15,278 nt of DNA from CALXSC01 sp964493475 (GCA_964493475.1 CAZBNS010000037.1:1-15278); one strand, 5' to 3'. Positions 7,602 through 14,054 are shown, counted from the first letter of the stretch. Notes: generated by a model not told the origin, from the sequence alone. Translations and numbers: made by a program.

Positions 7602-8061
7602 TGGTTGGGGTCACCTCGTCGCTATCTTCAATTGTCATCATTACACTTTTAACAGCTGCTTGTGTCCAATGATCATCAATAACACCCACCATCAAGATAC
7701 ATTGGGGGGCAACGCTGGCCATATCAGTTTTTAGTTTGCCGTTTATTGTGCATTTGTTCAAAAATTCAGTTGTTAGTTTCTTTCGTACGCCCTGGTCGCG
7801 AACGAAGTTAAGCAGATGCAAGGTATTAACAAACAAGGTACTGTTATTTTCTACATCCATCTGAATAGATAACAAATTAATGATTTTTAATTTGGCATAG
7901 TTGTACAGGTAGTTGTAATCTAGCGTGTTAATAAACTGCACATTTGACACATCATCGAATGGCAGGTTATTGTTATTTTGTGTTACACACATATCAGTCA
8001 TTATATAACCGTACACAGTCACTATATTTAAACGTTTTGTACACAGAATAATAAGAAACAT
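7594..8061 (-). CDS. Unknown protein, first gene of the ATPase operon
   Basis: 155 residues, no recognised family. The N-terminal 20 residues are hydrophobic-basic (MFLIILCTKRLNIVTVYGYI); the rest is soluble and mixed, with an acidic end. Two starts compete. The ATG at 8061 has GGAGG 10 bases upstream and a TATA box at 8140-8149. The in-frame ATG at 8001 (MTDMCVTQNNNN) has no ribosome site but lies 26-27 bases from TTTAAATATA at 8023-8032, the right spacing for a leaderless transcript. If the second is used, the product has 135 residues and loses the hydrophobic start. I keep 8061 because of its ribosome site. The stop overlaps the ATPase start by 8 bases. Confidence 0.7.
   Translation of the reverse strand: MFLIILCTKRLNIVTVYGYIMTDMCVTQNNNNLPFDDVSNVQFINTLDYNYLYNYAKLKIINLLSIQMDVENNSTLFVNTLHLLNFVRDQGVRKKLTTEFLNKCTINGKLKTDMASVAPQCILMVGVIDDHWTQAAVKSVMMTIEDSDEVTPTNE
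8023..8032 (-). promoter_or_regulatory. Possible internal TATA box giving a leaderless start at 8001
   Basis: TTTAAATATA on the minus strand, centre about 27 bases before the ATG at 8001. It matches the boxes at 5015 and 6259. It falls inside the longer reading of the gene, so it matters only if the shorter start is used. Confidence 0.4.
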
Positions 8062-8113
8062 CTCTAATAATCCTCCAATTTAGAAAATAAGCTCATAGCG
8101 TTTTGTTTTGCTC

Positions 8114-8160
8114 ACGCGCGGGCGTAATAAGCGGTATAATATATTTATACGCGCGCGTAA
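8114..8160 (-). promoter_or_regulatory. TATA box flanked by two CG-rich operator-like repeats
   Basis: The minus strand carries TATAAATATA (8140-8149). Upstream of it is TTACGCGCGCGT (8149-8160), part of a perfect 12-bp palindrome TACGCGCGCGTA at 8148-8159. Downstream, over the predicted transcription start, lies TTACGCCCGCGCGT (8114-8127). Paired CG-rich repeats around a TATA box in AT-rich DNA suggest repressor sites for the ATPase operon. Confidence 0.5.
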
Positions 8161-8299
8161 TTTTTTCAAAAACTATTTTTTGCTACGTTTCGGGAAAAAA
8201 TACATACAATTATTATGTCTATTTTGTTTTGTAACGACCAAAAAAGTAAACGTCGCAAACAGTAACGCGCACCCGCTATGATTTGGGGTTATGGTGTTG

Positions 8300-8346
8300 T
8301 GCTGCTATGCTGCCTTGCTGCTATGCTGCCTTGCTGCTATGCTGCT
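8300..8346. repeat. Three copies of a 16-bp tandem repeat
   Basis: TGCTGCTATGCTGCCT occurs at 8300-8315 and 8316-8331, with a third copy lacking the last bases at 8332-8346. Further right, TATGTTGCC is repeated at 8370 and 8387. No open frame is supported here. The rest of 8160-8600 shows no gene or RNA that I can support. Confidence 0.85.
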
Positions 8347-8610
8347 ACGGTGTAGAGTGCTGACCTGTGTATGTTGCCAACCCGTCTATGTTGCCCCATT
8401 GGCAATGCCTCATTGACATACGCATAAGGTGTTTGTATGTAGTGCATTGTTCGCAAAATCCTAGACCCCATTTTTATTTTAATCGGAGTCCAATTTGGGC
8501 TTTAAAAAATTAAGTGTGTGAATATGTCTTATGTGGGGGTGTATAGGTGTATGGTCAGATACTTATATTGCTTCCTTGTAGCTACTTTTTATCTTTGTCA
8601 AAAAGCATAA

Positions 8611-9055
8611 GGTAAAGCGATTTAGAGCGTATTTAACCAATCGGGGTTCATACGTGACTTTGATTTTATGAAAAAACGTCGCTTTACCCGCTTTACCTCG
8701 CTTTACCCAAAAACAAGGTAAAGCGAATTTGGGCTTGTTTTGGCAATCAGATGATGTATATAGTTTTTTTATATATTATTTTTTATTTTTTTAATACCTT
8801 TACCCATACCCCTTTACCAAAATCACAAATTGCAAAAAAGAGCAAATAAGAGGGGATGTATAGGGGTAGGTAAAGCGATTTTACAAAACACCCATCTAAA
8901 CCCATATCAGGCTCCGATTCGCCTAATTCGCTCTAAATCGCTTTACCTTCGTCGAGGTAAAGCGAGGTAAAGCGGGTAAAGGTAATTTTAAAAATGGAAA
9001 AGAAGCTCATATAAGGATTGGTTTTCAAAAACAAGCCCAAATTCGTTTTACCTTG
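8611..9055. other. Candidate replication origin: GGTAAAGCG iterons, AT-rich tract and nested inverted repeats
   Basis: The 9-mer GGTAAAGCG occurs on the plus strand at 8611, 8717, 8869, 8956 and 8966 and as its complement at 8680-8688, 8689-8697, 8699-8707 and 8939-8947. Degenerate copies lie at 8797, 8811, 8975 and 9043. Two pairs form hairpins with 10-bp perfect stems (8698-8707 with 8717-8726; 8938-8947 with 8956-8965). Longer inverted repeats link the two ends: 19 bp perfect (8611-8629 with 8929-8947) and 28 bp with one mismatch (8714-8741 with 9028-9055). Between them is a T/A-rich tract (8758-8797) suited to unwinding. The DUF3987-like ATPase operon ends immediately beside it. Iterons, hairpins, an AT-rich tract and an adjacent replication gene together fit a plasmid or virus origin; a large regulatory region is the alternative. 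Confidence 0.65.
8714..9055. repeat. 28-bp inverted repeat (8714-8741 and 9028-9055)
   Basis: The two arms match at 27 of 28 positions; the only difference changes the iteron GGTAAAGCG into GGTAAAACG in the right arm. The arms are about 286 bases apart and enclose most of the iterons and the AT-rich tract. Confidence 0.95.
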
Positions 9056-9076
9056 CCAAACAGAGCTGAAATAATA

Positions 9077-9094
9077 CAAAAAAGAATGAAAAAA
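9077..9094 (-). terminator. Double oligo-T terminator of the replication operon
   Basis: The minus strand reads TTTTTTCATTCTTTTTTG shortly after the stop codon at 9106-9108. It shares the 12-bp CAAAAAAGAATG core with the terminator at 6310-6321. Confidence 0.6.
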
Positions 9095-9105
9095 TAGGGT
9101 TTTGT

Positions 9106-10683
9106 TTATGCGGATGTTGCTTTACTGTCTGTCGTTGTATCCAAATAAAAGATACTAGTTTTTGCATTTTCAATCGCATCGCATTTTTCGTATTCGCTGA
9201 CCGCATCCCATGCCGCATTATATGTTTTTTTGTCGCATTCGCATAATTTAAACAGCATTTCTGTGCCGTATTCCGGATGAGCGGCACGCAATAAGCGGAT
9301 TTGCGCAATTGCCAGGTCTATGCCTTTTTTGCCTGCGTTTTTTTCCTCGCAAATAAAAAGGGTATTTTTTGTGAACTTGGATTCGCAACTATATCCGTTT
9401 TCGCTGAGGTAGCGGATAAGCTCTTTGTCGTCTTTATATGTCCACGGGCAACCGGTAGCCTTGCGGACTTTCGATAATGAGGTAAAGACCTTTTCTTTCA
9501 TTATTGGTTTTAATAATTCGATTATTGCATCACCGCATTTAATTACACTATCTTTAAAGGTCGGCGCGCCGAAAATGAATGAATATGAGGCATTTTCAAA
9601 GCACTCTGCTAAATCTAAAGCGTCTTGCATCGCGTCCTGACTAACGGTAAAGCGTTCAAACATACCTTCTTTTTTTGCCGCATATCCGAGTAAAGCGATT
9701 GGAATTGCTAGTCGTTTTGCTATTTCGATGCGTCTTCTCATCATTGCGGCTCTTGCTTTGGTAATTGTTTTATTAGTTTTTATTTCGGTTTGTATATCGA
9801 CGTATAAATCAGCTAAATCTATTTCTCCTTTTTCCAAAACGAGGTCAAAAGGAGCGGGAATGCCTCTTTGAAGCTTAAATCTTGATACTTCGCTGTTTAC
9901 ATTATAGCCAGTTGATTTAAATAATAAAATGCTACGTATTAAAGCTAATATCTCGTCATTTAATGGCTTTTTTGCCGGAAACTCGTTAGGTCTTACAATC
10001 GTATCGGTCAGCTCAATCATCGAATATCTGGCATAACTGCCGTCTATATACTCTTCTTCGTCTATATTTTGACGGATCCTTTCGGGCGTGCCGAAGCATA
10101 TAAGACTTAATGCCGGTCTATCTACAACGGCAGTTTTAGGGCTGTTCGCATCATTCGGGCGCAAATCTGCGTATGATTTAGGCGCTAAATAGCCGGATGT
10201 ATCTGTATATGAACACGTAAAGACACTTTGCGCGGTTGCCGCCATCGTGTTGTTACGCATATTAGACAGCATCTTTCCCCATTCGTCAATTGTGCCTAGA
10301 TTCTGCGGGTTGTTCGCGATGTGGGCATGGACAGCCGCACCGGAAGACACATCCGATATCTTACTTATCAGCTCGCGGGCATGATCCTTATCTATCTGAA
10401 GCATCAAGTCGTAAAAGACACTATTGAATGTATTTTTGCCTGTGCCCGAATCGGCGCCCAATGCTAAATAAATAGAGCTATATTGCCCCCCGAAGTTGTA
10501 ATAACGACTAGTTAACACACTCGATAAGGCAATTGCCGCCATATATGCCCAATCCTTACGCGGCAAATATGCATTAGCCATATAAAACTCGGCAAATGCC
10601 GCCATGGCTCCTCGCAGCTGGGGGGCATTTCTTAGATTTGGATTATCGCTCCCTGCGGAAAAAGTATGTAAATGAATAGCCAT
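9106..10683 (-). CDS. DUF3987-like replication ATPase/helicase
   Basis: A 525-residue P-loop ATPase of the DUF3987 type, a family often encoded by phages, plasmids and integrated elements beside primases or origins. Visible motifs: Walker A G-A-D-S-G-T-G-K-N-T (76-85), Walker-B-like T-I-D-E-W-G (131-136), a sensor strand S-L-I-C-F-G-T-P-E-R (193-202), and G-S-Y-A-R-Y (215-220), matching the family's G-x-x-x-R-F arginine motif. Helices 285-365 form the lid. Residues about 395-447 look like a winged helix, a likely DNA-binding element. No primase domain is fused. The ATG at 10683 is chosen: it overlaps the upstream stop as TAATG and has GAGGT 8 bases before it; the GTG at 10713 has no such site. 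It probably acts as helicase or initiator at the iteron origin just downstream; that role is inferred from position. Confidence 0.85.
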   Translation of the reverse strand: MAIHLHTFSAGSDNPNLRNAPQLRGAMAAFAEFYMANAYLPRKDWAYMAAIALSSVLTSRYYNFGGQYSSIYLALGADSGTGKNTFNSVFYDLMLQIDKDHARELISKISDVSSGAAVHAHIANNPQNLGTIDEWGKMLSNMRNNTMAATAQSVFTCSYTDTSGYLAPKSYADLRPNDANSPKTAVVDRPALSLICFGTPERIRQNIDEEEYIDGSYARYSMIELTDTIVRPNEFPAKKPLNDEILALIRSILLFKSTGYNVNSEVSRFKLQRGIPAPFDLVLEKGEIDLADLYVDIQTEIKTNKTITKARAAMMRRRIEIAKRLAIPIALLGYAAKKEGMFERFTVSQDAMQDALDLAECFENASYSFIFGAPTFKDSVIKCGDAIIELLKPIMKEKVFTSLSKVRKATGCPWTYKDDKELIRYLSENGYSCESKFTKNTLFICEEKNAGKKGIDLAIAQIRLLRAAHPEYGTEMLFKLCECDKKTYNAAWDAVSEYEKCDAIENAKTSIFYLDTTTDSKATSA

Positions 10684-11039
10684 TATACTGATACCTCTTC
10701 TGTTTGTACACACTCAAAGGTAAACGGTGTATTATCCTTTAATTGCTCGTTGGTAATACCGGCAAAGTGACTTAGTGGGCATGCTCGTATTTTGTCATTT
10801 TCGATGATAATCACAACGCTTTTATCGAAAAAGTAATCAATTGAAGCGTCGTCATCCATCATATACTCATACTCGCATCCGAGAGCCGCGGCAATTGGCA
10901 TTAATTCTTTTTTAGTGTTCTTATAAACAAACTCCAGTTTCAAGCCTTTTTGCGGTAAATCGGTTACAAATTGCATGTAAACCTTACCTTCTCTTCGCGT
11001 CATGTTCGTTAGATGCGATATACACATACAAGATTGCAT
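10683..11039 (-). CDS. Unknown small protein, paralogue of its upstream neighbour
   Basis: 118 residues, unknown function. It aligns over most of its length with the 137-residue protein encoded just upstream: L-x-L-E-F-x-Y-K-N-T-K-K-E-L (33-46), A-A-L-G-C-E (51-56), D-K-S-V-V-I-I-I-E-N-D-K (72-83) and C-P-L-x-x-F (87-92). The fold appears to be small alpha/beta. Both starts and stops are shared with neighbours by TAATG overlaps, with GAGGGTGA as the ribosome site for the ATG at 11039. It sits between its paralogue and the DUF3987-like ATPase, so a role in replication, for example as an accessory or single-strand-binding factor, is possible but unproven. No signal peptide, membrane segment or known motif is visible. 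Confidence 0.8.
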   Translation of the reverse strand: MQSCMCISHLTNMTRREGKVYMQFVTDLPQKGLKLEFVYKNTKKELMPIAAALGCEYEYMMDDDASIDYFFDKSVVIIIENDKIRACPLSHFAGITNEQLKDNTPFTFECVQTEEVSV

Positions 11040-11452
11040 TATTCGTCACCCTCTGTTTCTCCGTATGACCCTGGTTCTAATACTTCGCCTTCGATAAAAT
11101 ACGGTACATACTCGAAATCGAAAGGTTTTGTATCGATTTTGCTTAATTGAACGAAGTTTCTTAGCGGAAATGCGGTCAATTTATCGTCTTCCTTCACAAT
11201 TACGATGCTTCGATTGTAAAAAACCCGAAGCGAATCGTAATCCATCTTTTTAATCTCTCTCATCTCTTTTTCACACCCTAACGCTTTAATCATCGGTTTT
11301 AATGCGTTTTTCGTGAAATTATAACAAAATTTGATTCTAAAGCCTTGTATATCGAGTGGAAAGTCTGTTGAAAAGACCAGATGGGCGATTTTGTCCTCTA
11401 TCCAATAGCTCTTAAGGTGAGCGATATATACAATCGGTGAACATTCTGTCAT
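11039..11452 (-). CDS. Unknown small protein, paralogue of its downstream neighbour
   Basis: 137 residues, unknown function, clearly homologous to the next gene: F-R-I-K-F-C-Y-N-F-T-K-N-A-L (38-51), K-A-L-G-C-E (56-61), N-R-S-I-V-I-V-K-E-D-D-K (80-91) and F-P-L-x-x-F (95-100). It differs in having an acidic C-terminal extension of about 18 residues. The ATG at 11452 overlaps the preceding stop as TAATG, and GAGGTGA lies 7 bases upstream. The pair arose by tandem duplication and has diverged strongly, which suggests a heterodimer or two specialised roles. Third gene from the end of the replication operon. Confidence 0.8.
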   Translation of the reverse strand: MTECSPIVYIAHLKSYWIEDKIAHLVFSTDFPLDIQGFRIKFCYNFTKNALKPMIKALGCEKEMREIKKMDYDSLRVFYNRSIVIVKEDDKLTAFPLRNFVQLSKIDTKPFDFEYVPYFIEGEVLEPGSYGETEGDE

Positions 11453-11628
11453 TAATAGATCACCTCGTCGTTAAATGGTGTGTAATTGGCATCGTGCATA
11501 GGGCAGTATCCACCAAAACCCCGCTCGCATCTGGAGCACGCAATTAATTGTTCGGTCGTGTTGGCAAAATGATACATACACGGTACAAGCGGTACGTTTT
11601 GATTAATATATTGTGTTTTTTGGTTCAT
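11452..11628 (-). CDS. Small B-box-like zinc-binding protein
   Basis: A 58-residue protein and the first gene of the replication operon. It shows C17-x2-H20, C31-x2-C34 and C42-x2-H45, a spacing like the B-box-type zinc fingers written C-x2-H ... C-x-R-C-x(n)-C-x2-C/H in many prokaryotic proteins. It likely binds one or two zinc ions and may mediate protein or nucleic-acid contacts. The ATG at 11628 is supported by GAGGT 7 bases upstream; a longer reading from a TTG at 11685 has no ribosome site and is rejected. The stop overlaps the next start as TAATG. A regulatory or replication-accessory role is inferred from position only. Confidence 0.75.
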   Translation of the reverse strand: MNQKTQYINQNVPLVPCMYHFANTTEQLIACSRCERGFGGYCPMHDANYTPFNDEVIY

Positions 11629-11765
11629 TTTAAATACCTCTGCGCTTATATGCGCGTTTAGGCAAGGCAAAACAAAAAACAACAAGAAAAACAGTAACTA
11701 TATACTCTCTATAGTAAACTTTATATCTATAGAGGTTCTATATATATTACACAGGTTTTCTTTTA

Positions 11766-11802
11766 TTTTGGTTGGGTTGTCTGACAACTTGCCCAACCAA
11801 AA
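11766..11802. promoter_or_regulatory. Strong hairpin in the divergent intergenic region
   Basis: TTTTGGTTGGG (11766-11776) pairs perfectly with CCCAACCAAAA (11792-11802). A second short stem TTGT/ACAA lies inside (11777-11780 with 11784-11787) and a 4-base bulge sits on one side. If the minus-strand TATA box at 11827-11836 is used, the hairpin would form at the very 5' end of the replication-operon mRNA. It may instead be a DNA-level site, since it could also form as a cruciform. Confidence 0.6.
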
Positions 11803-11826
11803 CGTTTTTATAATCTTTGACCTTTG

Positions 11827-11836
11827 CTTATATAAA
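11827..11836 (-). promoter_or_regulatory. Candidate TATA box for the replication operon
   Basis: The minus strand reads TTTATATAAG, close to the methanogen TATA consensus. It predicts a start near 11806 and a leader of about 178 bases. Several other TATA-like stretches lie at 11738-11750 and 11850-11858, so the choice is uncertain. The wider stretch 11629-12227 contains no gene. Confidence 0.35.
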
Positions 11837-12020
11837 CGTCTACATCCGTATATATAAATGTAACTCATGACGTTTTTACTTTCTCAATTGATTCTCAACT
11901 TTTTCTCATCGTTAATTCGATAAGTTTTGATGTTTATTGATTCTAATTCGTTACTTTCTTTCATAGTATCTTTTTTATACTAACTGTATATATCGTATAT
12001 ACACAGTATGTACACCAATG

Positions 12021-12030
12021 TTATAAATAT
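12021..12030 (+). promoter_or_regulatory. Candidate TATA box for the zinc-finger gene
   Basis: TTATAAATAT on the plus strand. The predicted start about 26 bases downstream, near 12051, coincides with the first of the three 18-bp dyads. A weaker box, ATTAATATTA at 12207-12216, would give a leaderless transcript near 12231-12240. Confidence 0.35.
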
Positions 12031-12051
12031 GTAACATCGCGCAATCTCGGA

Positions 12052-12120
12052 TGTAAAGTATGTTTTACACCACCTACAAAATGTAAAGTTTGTTTTACAT
12101 TGTGTAAAGTTTGTTTTACA
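12052..12120. repeat. Three 18-bp dyad operators
   Basis: TGTAAAGTTTGTTTTACA occurs at 12082-12099 and 12103-12120 exactly, and at 12052-12069 with one change (GTATGT). Each copy has the inverted arms TGTAAA/TTTACA around a 6-base spacer. Start-to-start spacing is 30 and 21 bases, about three and two helical turns, so a protein would bind all three on one face. They lie between the divergent replication operon and the zinc-finger gene. Confidence 0.85.
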
Positions 12121-12227
12121 TTATTTTTTGGGATTCGATTAAAAATGAAGGCTTTTGGGAGTGCGCATATCATTTTTACATGTATTGGTGTGGCATAGAA
12201 GGTTATTAATATTAACAAAAACAAAAC

Positions 12228-12959
12228 ATGATGCATTATATGTCTCAATCAGACCCATTTGTTAAACTTTGTGCGTCTTTTCCGGATGCCGAAATAAAAA
12301 ATGTATTGGATGTTGATTATGAAGCAAAAAATAGCATAATAATTGAATATGGGTATGCTTTTATCTATATTTCGCCTCAATACGGCAAGAAATACAGATA
12401 CCCCTATCCCGATGAAAAAACAGAGTTAGTATTAGCAAAAATACAAGGACAATTGAAGGATGGCTCTACCGTGTGCCTTGTCGACACACGGCTAACTCCA
12501 TTAAATGCAAAAAAGAAGTGCGTTTGGTGTGGAAACGAAACAAATGATGCTGTATTAAACGCAAATGACACATTTAACAAGTATCCCTCTTTTTGCTGTG
12601 ACTATTGCCGCAATAAATATAAAAACTACCTTCGATTGACTGCAAGACTCCTAAAAGACGGCAAAATAACGAAAACAGAAAGAGATTGGCGATTATGGGC
12701 AAGTCCTATAATCGAAACGACTGCCAACCGTTCATTATTAATGCAAATGATACTAGACGATACTAAAAGCGCACTAAACGACACCGAAAAACCCATATAT
12801 CCAAAAATAAGTGATAATTTTGCGGTTTACGATAATGATATATGGTATATACAAAAATGCGAATCGTGCGGTAAACGTTTTTTAAGTCGATTAAACGCCA
12901 AATACTGTTGTGATGCATGCCGAAAAAAAGCAAGTTACCAAAAAAATAAAAAGAATTAA
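12228..12959 (+). CDS. Protein with two CxxC...CCxxC zinc fingers, putative regulator
   Basis: 243 residues, the only plus-strand gene. The N-terminal 90 residues form an uncharacterised, probably beta-rich domain. Finger 1 has C98-x2-C101 and C-C-D-Y-C (123-127). Finger 2 has C211-x2-C214-G-K-R-F and K-Y-C-C-D-A-C-R-K-K-A-S-Y (226-237), matching the C-G-K-x-F ... Y-C-S-x-A-C-R-x-x-A-Y pattern of treble-clef DNA-associated fingers. The tail is basic. It is a likely DNA-binding regulator, and the three dyads before it are candidate targets for autoregulation. No ribosome site is visible upstream of any of its three closely spaced ATGs (12228, 12231, 12240), unlike its neighbours. The first is used here, and a leaderless start at one of the others is possible. 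Its 3' end overlaps the recombinase gene by 4 bases. Confidence 0.85.
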   Translation: MMHYMSQSDPFVKLCASFPDAEIKNVLDVDYEAKNSIIIEYGYAFIYISPQYGKKYRYPYPDEKTELVLAKIQGQLKDGSTVCLVDTRLTPLNAKKKCVWCGNETNDAVLNANDTFNKYPSFCCDYCRNKYKNYLRLTARLLKDGKITKTERDWRLWASPIIETTANRSLLMQMILDDTKSALNDTEKPIYPKISDNFAVYDNDIWYIQKCESCGKRFLSRLNAKYCCDACRKKASYQKNKKN

Positions 12960-14020
12960 AACTTAAAATTTTTAATAAATTCCAATATTGGCGTATTTTT
13001 ATACAATTTATCATAAACTCGCATGTAAGTATTGCAGATAACAGTTGTTTCGTCGCTATCGTCATAATTTGCTTCTTGCACGGTGTGGCCGTTACTGCGT
13101 CCGGCTATTTCGTTTCTTATTTCGCCGCTAACTCCACAGGCCTTTAGGCGGTTATTTAGGATTTTACGAGTTATTTTTTGCGTGATTGGCGGTAAACCCT
13201 CTGCTTTTCTCATTGAATTGAGTCTAACAGGGACTATTCGGCTATTTAGTCTTATATCTGTTTCTTTTAATAGATAATTACGGCAAATCTTGAGATATTC
13301 AAATGGTAAATACATATATTTGGCGTTTTTAGTGCCTGACGAAAACATACTAATGTCAATTTGTAATATCTTCTTTTTGCCGTTTGTAATGATATTAATT
13401 TTACGTTTTTTTGCGTCTAATCGCAAATACAGATGGAGATGTGAATACCTTACACCACTATAGAGCATAATGCTAAAAAGCATTCGTTTTTTGTCGTTTG
13501 GCAGATGTTGCCAAATCTCGTTTAATAGGTCATCATCTGCCGATTTGAGGGTTTGTTTTGGTTCAGCGTAGAGCTTGTTCTTTTTTGACATTGCGGCACG
13601 CCAGGTCAAAATACTAAAACCATTAATATTATCAATGTTTTTAAGGATTAATAGATTAAAGAGCTTACCAAATGCCCTATTACACGCATTAGGGAAGGGT
13701 TGCCCTTCGTGCTCAACGCGCCAAAATTGGATGTCGGATGGTTGGTATATGCCTAACCCGTGCATCCGTATGGCCGACACGTAAGCACTAATTGTTATTG
13801 GTCGTATACCACCCGCTTGCATCAGTTTTACGTAATCATATTCGTGTTCCAAAAAAACCTCGCAAATTGATTTTTTCGGTTTATTTTCGTCTTTGTAGGC
13901 GGTCGTGGTATCTGACGTAAGGTTAATGCATCCGGTCGCGTCTGGGATGTATCCAGCATCCGCAAATTGAATGATTTGGGACGCCGACAACTGACTTATA
14001 TGTAATTTGGTTGTTGCCAT
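12956..14020 (-). CDS. Tyrosine recombinase (archaeal integrase type)
   Basis: 354 residues, the normal length for a tyrosine recombinase. The N-terminal 150 residues hold a core-binding domain (helices around I-S-A-Y-V-S-A-I). The catalytic domain shows Y-S-G-V-R (Arg191), a beta-hairpin lysine (Lys231 or Lys234 in G-T-K-N-A-K), K-x-x-R (Lys282, Arg285), G-R (307-308) and Tyr319 in A-N-Y-D, 34 residues after Arg285. That spacing is as expected for SSV-type archaeal integrases, which have K-x-x-R instead of H-x-x-R. Tyr332 or Tyr336 are alternative nucleophiles. It would integrate the element or resolve multimers. The ATG at 14020 has GGAGT 5 bases upstream and a TATA box at 14055-14063. No tRNA gene or att core is visible inside or next to the gene. 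Confidence 0.9.
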   Translation of the reverse strand: MATTKLHISQLSASQIIQFADAGYIPDATGCINLTSDTTTAYKDENKPKKSICEVFLEHEYDYVKLMQAGGIRPITISAYVSAIRMHGLGIYQPSDIQFWRVEHEGQPFPNACNRAFGKLFNLLILKNIDNINGFSILTWRAAMSKKNKLYAEPKQTLKSADDDLLNEIWQHLPNDKKRMLFSIMLYSGVRYSHLHLYLRLDAKKRKINIITNGKKKILQIDISMFSSGTKNAKYMYLPFEYLKICRNYLLKETDIRLNSRIVPVRLNSMRKAEGLPPITQKITRKILNNRLKACGVSGEIRNEIAGRSNGHTVQEANYDDSDETTVICNTYMRVYDKLYKNTPILEFIKNFKF

Positions 14021-14054
14021 TTTTTACTCCTTTAGTGTTGGCATTTAACGTAAA

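Noticed and set aside
8160..8600. A structured non-coding RNA gene
   Set aside because: Only short repeats are visible; no clear promoter, fold or terminator supports it.
9048..9308. 86-residue minus-strand frame over the end of the ATPase gene
   Set aside because: It overlaps the well-supported ATPase frame almost fully and has no start signal.
10684..10713. GTG at 10713 as start of the DUF3987-like gene
   Set aside because: The ATG at 10683 has GAGGT at good spacing and the TAATG overlap seen at every other junction of this operon.
11629..11685. TTG at 11685 as start of the zinc-protein gene
   Set aside because: No ribosome site, whereas GAGGT precedes the ATG at 11628; the extra N-terminus is also unlike the rest.
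12763..13065. 100-residue minus-strand frame across the zinc-finger and recombinase gene ends
   Set aside because: It overlaps both supported genes in other frames and is AT-driven.
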